Origin: Acanthosepion esculentum
Taxonomy: Eukaryota > Mollusca > Cephalopoda > Sepiida > Sepiidae
Assembly: GCA_964036315.1 (NCBI GenBank)
Contig: OZ038498.1
Coordinates: 9,373,361-9,437,360, forward strand
DNA length: 64,000 nt
Reading direction: 5' to 3'
The position numbers and the translations under genes were made by a program. Within the stretch, counting starts at the first letter, position 1. Every line of letters begins with the position of its first letter. Below the pieces are notes generated by a model. That model had not been told where the DNA came from, made no database searches, and saw nothing but the letters and a program-made list of their open reading frames with translations. Shown here one piece after another: positions 12,397 to 22,460 of this stretch.

Positions 12397-12440
<44 letters not shown>
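12393..12440. repeat. (CA)n(TA)n microsatellite
   Basis: CA run then TA run. It borders the 3' end of the SINE-hammerhead unit on its right side, so it may have grown from that element's tail. Confidence 0.9.
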
Positions 12441-12442
<2 letters not shown>

Positions 12443-12500
12443 TGTCATCCACAGACAGACTGTTTCGCTGTTTCACAGCTCATCAGTGTGGCTAGACGTC
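12443..12500 (-). ncRNA. Type I hammerhead ribozyme, apparently complete
   Basis: Minus strand, in order: stem I 5' side GUC, loop UAG, CCACA; core CUGAUGA; stem II GCUGU with loop GAA and ACAGC; core GAAAC; stem III ACA with loop GUC and UGU, where the first AC belongs to the GAAAC core; cleavage base C; stem I 3' side UGUGG, loop AU, GAC. All invariant core bases are present (CUGAUGA, GAAA, UH). Stem I pairs 5 of 5 next to the core plus 3 more, stem II 5 bp, stem III 3 bp. Predicted cleavage is between positions 12454 and 12453, after GUC. This matches the minimal type I hammerheads known from animal retroelements and retrozymes. Activity is inferred, not shown. Confidence 0.8.
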
Positions 12501-12578
12501 CGGTTGCCTCTAGCTACGATCGAAACCCGACTGAATTTGCGTCAGTCGGAATCTCTACCCGCTAAGCCATCAGCGTAC
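12443..12578 (-). repeat. tRNA-derived SINE ending in a hammerhead ribozyme
   Basis: On the minus strand the unit starts with a tRNA-like head: box A-like TGGCTTAGCGGGTAG and box B-like GGGTTTCGATC about 35 bases later. A short linker leads into a 58-base hammerhead sequence, after which the (TA)n tail begins. The element is only about 136 bases, much smaller than the other SINEs here. The tRNA part would supply an internal pol III promoter and the ribozyme would cut the transcript about 10 bases before its end. This is the only copy in the window. Confidence 0.7.
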
Positions 12579-12599
12579 GGTACGGAATGGAGGTGAATT

Positions 12600-13325
12600 T
12601 TAGCGTGTTTATTTTTAGATTCGGATAAACACACAGTGACTGAGAGTGACTCAATTCTGTCGAAGAGTCGTGCAGTATTAGCATAAATAGTCACTGTTTA
12701 CAAATTCACACCCCAAACCAGAGGGCTCAACCGAAATTAATTTCAGGGGCTATATATATATGAATACAGAGGTTGCAATCTTATTTGTTAATATATGAGG
12801 CACGCCCCGAAAGCAATGTCTAATATTTTTTCACTGAAACTAAAGATAGAAAGAGCAAATTAACACCATTAGTTAGTACAAGTATTCAGCTACATTGCAT
12901 TATTTTCCACATATGCACAACCACTAGCTATACATTTTGTGGGTTGACAGCTGTGCCAATCCACCTCAGACTTGGTTTATCCCAGACTCATCGCTGCTAA
13001 AGCGTGCTACTTTCACTTAGATTTGTCGCCTCCATTGAGTAATATTGATGAATGTCCAAGGATGAAATTTGTTTCTACACGGAAGAATTCCATGACAAAC
13101 TTCTGCCTCGTACTCAGTTTTATATCTGACTATGACTGAGTAGTGGCAAAATTAGCTAAAGTTTTAATATATACATAATATTTTAGGAAGCTGGTTGAGC
13201 CGATAACACTAGCATCCTCGCATATGTATGTTTTCTTGACTTTCAAAATAATGACGTTCTTGAAAATAAACAACGATGTTTGAAAACATTCGAACATCAA
13301 TACACATGAGCATATACATATACAT
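12600..13325. other. Unassigned repeat-like DNA
   Basis: The block at 12780-13140 begins with GAGGCACGCCCCGAAAG, which has the look of a DNA-transposon end. It then runs through text with no usable frame. I could not assign a family. No real gene seen. Confidence 0.35.
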
Positions 13326-13329
13326 ATAG

Positions 13330-13690
13330 TTCTTGGTGGATACTCCCATCGTAGTCGACGTATGAGGGTCAAGCAGCTCAGTCCCTAGGAACCGACAGCA
13401 TATATGATTTGATATAGTGGTAAGGGCTTTGTACAGAATCAACCATAGTTTTTGAAGGGCCGAATACAGAGACCTGGTGCAGGTTTTGAATTCAGAATTG
13501 TCCTTCTCCTAAGGAAAAGTTGGCATCCCAGGCTATAGAACCCAGTCTGTCCAGGGAGAAGAAGAAGATTGATACCTTTCCCAAAAGTATTAGCACGTAA
13601 GTGAATGTAATGGATTCGACTGGAATTCGGACTCGGCTCTCCGATTCCCCAATCCGAGACGATATCCACTATTCCGTACCGCCGAAACAT
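13330..13690 (-). repeat. tRNA-derived SINE (minus copy of an inverted pair)
   Basis: Read on the minus strand: a head with GGATTGGGGAATCGGAGAGC, box B-like AGTCCGAATTCC, then CCATTACATTCACTTACGTG, a CTTCTTCTTCTCC stretch, GACTGGGTTCTATAGCC, GAAGGACAATTCTGAATTC and finally ACCCTCATACGTCGA. The same order appears on the plus strand at 13958-14290. About 85-90% identical by eye to that copy. Confidence 0.75.
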
Positions 13691-13801
13691 AGTTCTTACA
13701 CAAATATTCGTTCTCTTGCACAAAAAACAAATGTCACCAAAAAAAAAAGAAAATCATTAAAACAATGTCTGTGGCATTTACTGACACCTGCTTATATATA
13801 G

Positions 13802-13955
13802 GGGTGTGTGTGTGTGTGTGTGTGTGTGCGCGTGCGCGTGCGCGTGCATGCGTATTTCCTCAGAAGCAGCTGAATATTACGAAAAGTCATTATACATATA
13901 TTGTGTTCTGATGTAAACGCACACACATATATGTATGTATGTATGTATGTATCAA
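13802..13955. repeat. (TG)n/(GC) and (GTAT)n microsatellites
   Basis: GTGTGT run at 13804-13845, then (ATGT)n at about 13930-13952, lying between the two inverted SINEs. Confidence 0.85.
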
Positions 13956-13957
13956 TG

Positions 13958-14290
13958 AAGGCACGGTGGAGTAATAGTAATTGGATTGAGGAATCGGAGA
14001 GCCGAGTTCGAATCCCAGTCGATTCCATTACATTCACTTACGTGCTAATACCCTTGGGAAAGGTGTGAATCCTCTTCTTCTCCCTCCAACTATGGGTAAA
14101 TAGCAGGACAGACTGGGTTCTATAGCCTTGGATGGCAACTGGTCTAGGAGAAGGACAACTCTGAATTCAAAACCTGCACCAATCGTCCCTCCAAAAAGTG
14201 TGGATGGCCCTGCACAAGGCCTTCACCACTATAATCAAATCCTGTGTGGCTTCTGGGAACTGATCTGTCTGACCCTCATACGTCGAGTTC
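13958..14290 (+). repeat. tRNA-derived SINE (plus copy of an inverted pair)
   Basis: Starts GCACGGTGGAGTAATAG, with box B-like GAGTTCGAATCCC. It carries all the landmarks of the family through to ACCCTCATACGTCGAG. Its partner on the other strand at 13330-13690 means an RNA crossing both could fold into a long imperfect duplex of about 330 bp. Confidence 0.78.
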
Positions 14291-14860
14291 AACGCGAGAG
14301 CGATAATCAATGAAATAATAAAAGTCTGAATGAAAAACACATAAAGAAAACAGCCAAGTGGAGAGACGGTCTTCTGCAAAGTGATTATCCTCATATATGC
14401 ATGGGGGACTGCTTGTATCCGTACGCTAAGATTTAATAGAAAATACTTTATATTTAAGGAGTGAGTGTACTCTCAACTTTCTGTGTATATATATATATTT
14501 ATTTTATTTTTTTCTCCTCGGTAATTCTACAATTTTAAACTTAATAGAGTTTAGAATTCTAAATAGGTAATTTTTTACTTTTAATTTTAATTTCAAATTT
14601 TATAAATCTTTTAATATCTATGATAACCTTGCTTCTTTGTCAAGATTTTTTGAATTACCATATATACTTGTATTTTGATTGGTCATTCTAGCTTATGTAA
14701 CAGCGTTTACCCTTAGCGAAGGATCGTTAATTAATTTGAAACTTTTAAAACCATTTATTCTACATTCAACATCATCACTTGATAAGACACCAGAAGTGTT
14801 GAAACAAAATGGCTATTTCTGTAGTGATTTTATAACGTATTTATGTTATAATATTTAAAT
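14291..14860. other. AT-rich DNA with a possible PLE tail fragment
   Basis: At 14770-14805 the text CACTTGATAAGACACC with GTGTTGAAAC after it resembles the CTTGATAAG ... GAAAC motif near the end of the PLE at 53750. The rest shows nothing I can name. Confidence 0.35.
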
Positions 14861-14861
14861 A

Positions 14862-14864
<3 letters not shown>

Positions 14865-14905
<41 letters not shown>
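14865..14905. repeat. (TA)n microsatellite
   Basis: Uninterrupted TA run. It is followed at 14906-14985 by a segment shared, in reverse complement, with 45872-45945 and 58050-58130. Confidence 0.95.
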
Positions 14906-14908
<3 letters not shown>

Positions 14909-14985
14909 GAAATATAGTCTTAAAGTGTGCTATATTTATGGGATAAAGTGCTCAATATCAGAGATAGAGCGTGTGTAAATTTATT
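14906..14985 (-). repeat. PLE-associated tail segment
   Basis: Contains GGGATAAAGTGCTCAATATC and ATAGAGCGTGTGTAAATTT. The reverse complement is present next to the inverted-repeat modules at 45764-45857 and 57911-58036, both of which carry the hammerhead-like hairpin. The link to PLEs is inferred from that context. Confidence 0.55.
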
Positions 14986-14999
14986 TTTAAATTTATATT

Positions 15000-15032
<33 letters not shown>

Positions 15033-15041
15033 ATATATATA
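15000..15041. repeat. (TA)n microsatellite
   Basis: TA run with one TTTA interruption. It abuts the left arm of the hairpin at 15042-15306. Confidence 0.9.
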
Positions 15042-15306
15042 TTTAAAGACATTTATATTATGTTTAACGTTCTTTTTATAGATACAAGTATTTAAGCAAA
15101 TGCTCTGTTTTATAATAAACAGTATTAAATAACATTTACCGGCCTGAATGTCCGAGAAAATCGGAGAGCGAAAATTTTCTATTAAAATTTCTCGGACATT
15201 CAGGCCGGTAAATGTTATTTAATACTGTTTTATTATAAAAACAGAGCATTTGCTTAAATACTTGTATCTATAAAAAGAACGTTAAACATAATATAAATGT
15301 CTTTAA
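15042..15306. repeat. Long inverted repeat, arms about 118 bp
   Basis: Left arm 15042-15158 and right arm 15188-15306 are reverse complements apart from two one-base length differences in the CTGTTTTATAATAAA part. The loop is about 29 bases. The hairpin is bounded on both sides by (TA)n. Confidence 0.9.
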
Positions 15307-15332
15307 ATAAATTGTCGGACTATGTCCAATTC

Positions 15333-15336
<4 letters not shown>

Positions 15337-15382
<46 letters not shown>
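15337..15382. repeat. (TA)n microsatellite
   Basis: Right-hand TA tract of the hairpin module at 15042-15306. Confidence 0.9.
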
Positions 15383-15599
15383 GTATATATATATGTTTGT
15401 GTGTGTGATACGAATAACTTCGAAATTGTAAAAGTTACCTGAATTTAACGTATTTAAATCCGTTTAAAATAATGTGTGTGCGTGTGTGTATGTGAGAGAG
15501 TAAGTTGCAAATAGATACAAAATTTTTGTGTCAAGCTTCTCCGTTATGTAAGGTTGCCATTGAACAGCATATTTATGGTTTGCTTGCTTCTGCATATAC

Positions 15600-16220
15600 A
15601 CAAGTGTGTGAGAATACGTACGTAAGTAATCATCAGTGCGCGCGTGTGTGTGATAATGAGTGTGTGTGTGTGTGTGTGTGTTAGAGATTGAGTGTGAGTG
15701 TAAAAGAGAGAATAAGTGTGTGTGAGAGAGAGAATGAGTATGTGTGAGAGGGACAGAGAATGAGTGTATGTGTGTGAGACAGTCAGATAATGAATGTGTA
15801 GGTGTGAGTGAGAGAGAGAATAGTGTGTGTGTGTGTGTGTAATAAAATGAGTGTGCATGTGTGAGAAAGTGAATTTAGTGTGTGCGTGCGAGAGAGAATA
15901 AGTGTCTGTGTGTGAGAGAGAGAAAATGAGTATGTGTGTGAAAATATGCGTGTGTGAGAGAATGTGTGTGATAATGAGTGTGTGTGCGTTTGTGTGTGAA
16001 TGTGAGTGACTGCGTGTGTGTGAAAGAGAATGAGTGTGTGTGAGAGAGAGAAAATGAGTATGTGTGCATGTGTGTGTGAGAATGAGTGTGTGTGTGTTTG
16101 TGTGTGAGAGTGAATGTGAGAATGGGTCTGTGAGAGTGAGTATGAGCGTGTGTGTGTGTGAGAGAGAGAGAATGAGTGTGTGAGTGTGGGAAAGAGAGAG
16201 AGAGAGGACGAGTGTGTACG
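15600..16220. repeat. GT/GA-rich low-complexity region
   Basis: About 600 bases of interspersed GTGTGT, GAGAGA and GAATGAGT words with a loose period of 25-60 bases. Minus-strand frames through it translate to Thr-His-Ser-Leu runs and are not genes. Confidence 0.9.
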
Positions 16221-16439
16221 TGCGCTATCGCTGTTATGGTCTGCACAGAATAAAAGACGAAATCCTAAATAAGCAGAACCGGAATTTCTGACAGCTATCA
16301 ATTCTCAGAAGAGCACGACGGTCAATCCAATTCCTAATAGCTCTTGTACAAACAGCCAATCAGGCATAAGATTTCAAAAGAACAACCCTACGCGCAAGAC
16401 GCTAGTGGCCCGCTGGCGAGCTGCCGATTACAACGCTAG

Positions 16440-16690
16440 CGGTCTGAGAACTTGAGTTTGCTAACCTTGTTCAAATTGTTGGTCACGCTAGATAACACGC
16501 TCTTTCCCAGAAACTGTAACTAAGGTCTGCTCAGCATCGTTGCAGTATAAACCACAGGTGGGCTCTGTCGGGGTTGAATAAACACAAATGCGCCTGAGCG
16601 AGCGTCTGCAATAGGGATTGGCTAGCCGCCGTAATAGACGGGTATCCTCGAATACGAGTGGCCAGATATGCTAATACTGCTACTATGTTT
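16440..16690 (-). repeat. Unclassified interspersed repeat, possibly LTR-like
   Basis: The reverse complement of this block matches 53900-54110: shared words include GGTTTATACTGCAAC, CTGAGCAGACCTTAGTTACAG, TAGATAACACGC (as TTATCTA) and GGCTAGCCAATCCCTATTGCAG. A GTTGAATAAAC-like polyadenylation word is present in this copy. Terminal repeats were not found, so LTR origin is only a guess. Confidence 0.5.
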
Positions 16691-16699
16691 GTAACGATC

Positions 16700-17480
16700 A
16701 CATCTTCCCTTCCTTCCAAACAAGATTCTTTTATTTTTTTCTGCTTTTCCGTGATCACTAAAACAACTATTATTTGATAGTATTTTTTCTTTATTTGTAA
16801 CTAAAAGAGTAGTGGTAGCACTCTATATTTTAAAGTTCTAACATGTACTATTTCCCAAACTCAAAGAGTCTCAGGTTGGCATCATATCGTTCTTCTACAT
16901 CTGTTAGGCTATCTTCGGACAACTTATATAGCATTAGCTAATGCTATATAATACCTTCTCTATTTCTTCCTCATATCCTCTATTACTATTGCTTTTTACC
17001 TATTTATGTCTTCCTGCTGCTCTGATTTTGTTTCTATTGTATTTAATGTCCCCTCTACTGTTAAGATCAGTACATTTATCCATTTTCTTTGCTTCCAAAT
17101 CTTTTGCGTCTAATTCTTCGACTCTTTACTTTTATTGAACTTTTATTTCTCGTCTTTTCCTCGGATACTTTGCAATTTCTTTTTGCACTTACAGACTTCG
17201 TCTACTTCCTTATCCGTACGCAGACCTTTTTTTTTTGTTATAGTTTTAATTTAAATCAGCGAAATTTTTCTTTTACATTAGAGTCTTCACCTTACCTCGA
17301 GGACCAAAGTATCTATTCATTGTCATTAGTATCTTAGTCTAGGCATCCAAAGGTTTCAGTTTTCTATTAACTAGTTTCCTTATCGGCGAGATTTGGAATA
17401 TGCTGACTGCATCCCCTTGTAGAAGATTGAGAACCCTCCAAATAGGGGTCACCTACTGAGTGGATACCGAAAGGGGGCAA
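16700..17480. other. Pyrimidine-rich DNA, no gene assigned
   Basis: Plus-strand T/C-rich text at 16940-17330 with two overlapping open frames of 65 and 82 codons that lack family motifs. A perfect 26-base palindrome sits at 16925-16950. Confidence 0.45.
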
Positions 17481-17494
17481 AGTATAAACATAAC

Positions 17495-17600
17495 CTATGT
17501 CTATGGCGATTTTCTACGAGTAGTTTAAATGTAACACAATGCCGAAAGTATGGGGTGCCCAGTGAGGATCCAGCTCACTATTCAGTCGCCACAAACCTAT
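17495..17600 (+). repeat. Short interspersed repeat shared with 40760-40855
   Basis: Both copies read GATTTTCTACGAGTAG, then GCCGAAAGTA, then CCCAGTG. About 95 bases are alignable. The function is unknown; a tRNA- or SINE-related origin is possible. Confidence 0.55.
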
Positions 17601-17714
17601 GTCTGTGTATGGCTTAAGATTTTGCCATTAAATGAACCAACAGGATTTGATACATCGTTAAATCTCTTAACCAATTTAAGTAATTAAAAGGGATCCAGAA
17701 TATTTATAAATACT

Positions 17715-17945
17715 ACAGGTAAGATGGAGTAATGGATAGCGGCTCGGATTGAGGAATCGGAGAGCCGCGTTCGAATTCCAGTCAAATCCATTACATTCAC
17801 TTACGTGAAATGTAAGAATCCTCTTCTTCTCCCCCCAGATACATGATCGCCTAGGCGTGTAAGGTATGAATCCTATTATTCTCACCCCAGATATGAATAC
17901 ATATCACGAGAGACATGGATCTTTAGCCTTGGATGGCAACTAGTC
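17715..17945 (+). repeat. tRNA-derived SINE, same family as 13958-14290
   Basis: Landmarks present: GGATTGAGGAATCGGAGAGC, GTTCGAATTCCAGTC, CCATTACATTCACTTACGTG and CCTTGGATGGCAACTAGTC. The middle has a local rearrangement: the word GATACATGATCGCCTA occurs both here (17838) and at 18010. Confidence 0.7.
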
Positions 17946-18274
17946 TACCGCATAAAGAAATGGCAACCTACTACGGGAAAGTATCTGCCTCGTTAGTCAT
18001 GTATAGAAAGATACATGATCGCCTAAGCGTGTATCCCGCATGGCACTTAATTGACGGACTGACCGTTATTTTTGGTAGGGTTTCCTTTCATTATATATCT
18101 GCCATTTCGTTTTGTTTTCGAAATCTTTCCGATACTGAAACTAATTTTTCTTTTTCTCATTTCGCTTTATTATATTCGTAATATAAAACAATTTTATAGC
18201 AAAATATTATTACAACAAGATTAATACAATTAAAATTGTCACTTTGCTGATTAATCTTATGTTCAGCATGATGA

Positions 18275-18835
18275 TTCCGTCCTGGGTAAGACGATAAACT
18301 ACGTCCAACAGCAAGGCCTCTGATCAGGAGGTTTTGAGGAGCGTGGAACCACCTCTTAATTGCTGGTGTTCCCAGATCCATCCTGAACCGGGGTGGTAGC
18401 ACCTGTTAGAGTCCCAGCTATGGGCAAATAGTTAACCCCCAAACTCTGGTCAAAACACTATGAAAGTGTAAATATCTTTTTAACACTAGAAATACTTTGT
18501 AAAAAAATGATTACCTACAATACATTTTTGAAAAACAAATATTACCAGCAATACATTTTTTGAAAAAATATTACCAGTGAAGGAAAATTCTTACCAGAAA
18601 TAGATTTTTGAAGGAAAATATATTACTAGAAATAGATTTTTGAGAGAAAAATATTAACAGAAATAGATTTTTGAGGGAAAAATATTACCAAAATATAGAT
18701 TTTTGAGGAAAAAACTATTACCAGAAACAGATTTTTAAAGGAAAAACATTACCAACAATGAAAATTTTGTCGGGATTAAATAACCCATTGAGGTTGACAT
18801 GCCGTAAACCAAACCAAACAAACCAAACCAAACCA
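18275..18835 (-). repeat. Composite GGTTTGG-family repeat
   Basis: Minus strand, in order: GGTTTGG repeats, TTTACGGCATGTCAACCTC, AATGGGTTATTTAATCCCGAC, several degenerate copies of ATTGCTGGTAATATTTTT, a central block with TTAACTATTTGCCCATAGC, CCAGCAATTAAGAGGTGG and CAGAGGCCTTGCTGTTGG, ending in one unit of the GTAGTTTATCGTCTTACCCA minisatellite. The same layout is found at 36080-37430 and 48862-49262. It has no coding sequence. Confidence 0.8.
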
Positions 18836-18929
18836 GCATCATGATTCTAGAGTTTCGTAAGTTAACAATTTTGCAATTATTTAGTCTTTCTTAAGGGAGG
18901 ATTCAGAAAATGCAAATTTCATCTGTTGG

Positions 18930-19210
18930 CTGTTATGTCAAGTGAGTAAGAGGGAAGACGGTGATTTGGAAATGGTAAACAAGGATTTGAAAGAAATTGT
19001 GCAAAGAAAGGGAGAAAGAAAGAATCGAAACTGAACGAAAAATTGAGAAATTAATACGGAAGAAAGATAAGAAACAAAAACGAAAGTAAAGGAAAAAAAA
19101 CGAAAGTAAAGGAAAAAAAACGAAAGTAAAGGAAAAAAGACGAAAGTAAAGGAAAAAAATGTAAGAAAAAAAGATTGCACTACAGTAACAAAGTGTGATT
19201 GGAGTCGTGC
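18930..19210. repeat. Purine-rich tract with short tandem units
   Basis: CGAAAGTAAAGGAAAAAAA is repeated four times at about 19078-19160. The minus strand gives Phe-rich open frames that are not genes. Confidence 0.8.
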
Positions 19211-19860
19211 CCATTCGTCAAGATTGCTGAATGCTCATTATCATAATATCATTACCGAAGAAAGGAAATCGAAGTTTTCTCAATTAATGGAGGGCACCGC
19301 CGCCATATTGGCTAGTCTTTCGTCTCATCTTGAAATTGCATTGATGCACACTTAACAGTTTCTGACAGATGAACAAATGCGTCCTGTTCCATAATTTAAA
19401 GTCGAAAATGTTGTCACACATTTAAATAAATTTAAAGACATTTCTTTGGAGATTAACTAGAAATCAGATTCCTTTCACTGTACTTTATTTTGCTTTACTT
19501 TCATTTCAAATATTATGCATATAATAGAATTAAATATTAGAAATGAAAATTAATGATGGAAATGTGTTCTTGCGAATATATTGGGATGAAGAAAGACGAA
19601 TGCATTTCACGAACAAAGACAAAATAGATTATCTAATTAAATGTCTTATTTATCACTTCTCATATTTTCATTTGGAAATCAAACCTAATTTTTATCCATA
19701 TTTCCTAAGTAACTTTCTATCCTGGATTATAACAGGGTTTTTAATGTATGAATATCAATGTATGACGTTTTGCTGGTTTGTGCTAAAAATGTTTGTGTAG
19801 AACCGATGCTCAGCAAATTTACATTTCAAGTGGAGATTATCAAGTTTTTTTTATTTACAT
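19211..19860. other. AT-rich DNA, no gene assigned
   Basis: An open frame of 85 codons at 19543-19800 shows no motif I recognise and no homologous copy elsewhere in the window. Confidence 0.4.
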
Positions 19861-20600
19861 GCAGAATATTATTCTCGTATCTGTCTATATTTCTGAGATG
19901 AGGTATTATGTACACTATTTACATTATTGGGACTATTGTTCTCATCTTTGTCGTCATATTTATTACAACGTTTGGGCCTTTCAGTATCTGTCTATATTTC
20001 TGAGATTATGTATTATGTACATTATTTACATTATTCGGACTATTGTCCTCATCTTTGTAGCCATATTTATTACAACGTTTCGGCCTTTCGGTATCTGTCT
20101 ATATTTCTGAGATGAGGTATTATGTACACTATTTACATTATTCGGACTATTGTCCTCATCTTTGTTGCCATATTTATTACAACGTTTCGGCCTTTCAGTA
20201 TCTGCCTATATTTCTGAGATGAAGTATTATGTACATTAGTTACATTATTCGGACTATTGTCCTCATCTTTGTCGCCATATTCATTACAACGTTTCGGCCT
20301 TTCAGTATCTGTCTATATTTCTGATATGAGATATTATGTATACTATTTACATTATTCGGACTATTGTCCTCATCTTTGTCACCATATTTATTACAACGTT
20401 TCGGCCTTTCAGTATCAGTCTATATTTCTGAGATGAGGTATTACGTACACTATTTACATTATTCGGACGATTGTCCTCATCTTTGTTGCCATATTTATTA
20501 CAACGTTTCGGCATTTCAGTATCCGTCTATATTTCTGATATGAGGTATTATGCACACTATTTACATTATTCGAACTATTGTCCTCATCTTTGTTGTCAGG
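19860..20600 (-). repeat. 107-bp tandem array, tail of a SINE
   Basis: About seven units of 107 bases, with GTATCTGTCTATATTTCTGA recurring at about 19878, 19985, 20092 and so on. On the minus strand each unit carries GAAACGTTGTAATAAATATG and GATGAGGACAATAGTCCGAA. The array continues directly from the SINE head at 20600-20850, so it is an expansion of the SINE tail. Confidence 0.9.
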
Positions 20601-20850
20601 TTTATCACAAAGTTTCGTCCGTTGTACGCTCCGGCCTTCTCCAGGTGGTTGGATTTTCGAACTGAACCCTTTATTTCGCTCACTGGGGTAGACTGTTCTA
20701 TTTCCACGTGCCATGTCTAATGGATATCAGTTATCTCCTGTTAATTCCCCTCTGAAACTTCTCCACTGCCTTAACTAAGTATTGAACTCACACTCTTTGG
20801 GTCCTGTCACTGAATCTAACTAACGCCTTTATCCACTGTGTCATGTGTCG
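20600..20850 (-). repeat. tRNA-derived SINE head
   Basis: Minus strand: tRNA-like start with TTAGTTAGATTCAGTGACAG and GAGTTCAATAC (box B-like), then GGGGAATTAACAGGAGATAAC, GGCACGTGGAA and CAGTCTACCCCAGTGAGCG, and finally GGAGAAGGCCGGAGCGTAC. The order is identical to 1630-1880. It feeds into the tandem array at 19860-20600. Confidence 0.75.
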
Positions 20851-20855
20851 TTGAG

Positions 20856-20965
20856 GACAGTCTACCCCAGTGAGCGAAATAAAGGGTTCAATTCGACATT
20901 CCAGCTTCCTGAAGAAGGCCGGATTTTACAACCGCCGAAACTTTGTAATATATAAACAGTCAATG
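20856..20965 (+). repeat. SINE tail fragment with hammerhead-like motif
   Basis: Contains CAGTCTACCCCAGTGAGCG, then CTGAAGAAGGCCGG and CCGCCGAAACTTTGTAATA. It lies head to tail against the minus-strand SINE just before it, so the two form a short inverted pair. Confidence 0.65.
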
Positions 20966-21060
20966 AAACCTTTTGTTACTTTTAAATTTTTATTTATTTA
21001 TTCTAGCTGTACAGTTTTAAAAATTGATTTATTTCGAGGATACGACACGAAATGTGTCCA

Positions 21061-21370
<310 letters not shown>

Positions 21371-21376
21371 TAATTT

Positions 21377-21385
<9 letters not shown>

Positions 21386-21440
<55 letters not shown>
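21386..21440. repeat. (GATA)n microsatellite
   Basis: About 13 GATA units after a short TA run. Confidence 0.97.
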
Positions 21441-21441
<1 letters not shown>

Positions 21442-21771
21442 CCTTATATAACCGCACACATTCAGCTGTGGCACCGGAAGTCGAGAAGGGGAGAAGATAT
21501 AAGCAAACAAATTATAATTCTTCATCAGAAGTCGTATGTTTTTACTTACCTGTCTACACCTGTACTGTATCTCAGTTCTACTATTTAACAACATACGGAA
21601 GGTATGCCAACCAGGCTTGTTTCTTTTTTTAAAGTGTTTATTTTGTTGGACGAGTTCATCTAAACGTTTATTGTCTATAATTGTTATTCTTGTCATCGTT
21701 TGTCATTGTGTTTTGCCTCCTTGATGAACTTTTTTTGCTGTGAAGTGGCCTAGCGAGGAATCACCTACACT

Positions 21772-22460
21772 ATGGCGGAGTCCACCTCACAGCAGCAAGC
21801 GTCAGAACCTCCTACTGTGTCTGCCTGGGTCTGTAATAGGCCAAGGAAAAAGAAAGCTGAGGAGTACTCGGCCCTTCAGGAGAAATGTGTCCCTTACACT
21901 AAGAGAAATGAATTCATTACTAACCTGGGCGCCCTGCAGGTCGTAGGTGCTAGAACGATTTCCCTCTTGACAACCAATGCGTCAACACGGCAAGTTATTG
22001 CGGTCAACAAGAACACCATGAAGGAGGCACTAAAAAGCCTCCAAATATTACCTAAGATCTTGGCCAGACGTTCGAATGCCATGTCGGTCATAATGCTTGC
22101 AAATGAAGAGGAAGCCAAGAAGTTGGCAGGCATCGTGTTGACAACCAGGTCAGTGCGCTTGCAGATATAGTACATGCCCCCCCTGAAGATCAGAATGATA
22201 CTACACGGGCGGAGTGCCCATGAATTTAACAGAAAAGAGGCTGGGGGTCTTCTTCTCCCAGTTCGGGCAGGTCGAGGATGCCGCGGCCGTTAAAAGCAAA
22301 AATGGGGATTGTGAATGGATAATATGTCCTCCAGGTCGTAAAGTCCCGTAAGGACTTCAACGACATCCTCAGCATCTTGACCTGTCGGGGCAGAAACATC
22401 TTAGTTGTTGTGAAAGGCCGCTGTTCCCACTGCTGGATGCGTGGTGCTGCGAGGCACATG
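21772..22460 (+). pseudogene. Tx1-like LINE ORF1, broken
   Basis: An open frame of 132 codons (21772-22170) starts MAESTSQQQ and contains NEFITNLGALQVVG and NKNTMKEALKSLQ. It then continues through stops as MPPLKIRMILHG, and a nearby zinc-knuckle-like Cys stretch follows. Its layout parallels the ORF1-like frame at 60750 (a segment of similar length before an unwinding of the RNA-binding part). In L1/Tx1 elements, ORF1 binds RNA and acts as a chaperone during target-primed reverse transcription. The match is by pattern, not by alignment, so the clade is tentative. The frame ends early and is followed by frameshifts. Confidence 0.5.

Noticed and set aside
13958..14030. A functional tRNA gene
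   Set aside because: Box A and B are present but the cloverleaf does not close and the sequence recurs as a SINE in the window.
14770..14805. Hammerhead from CUUGAUAAG ... GAAAC
   Set aside because: A stem is possible, but the core differs at required positions. Kept only as a possible PLE tail.
15544..16301. Thr-His-Ser-rich minus frames
   Set aside because: GT/GA low-complexity DNA read through.
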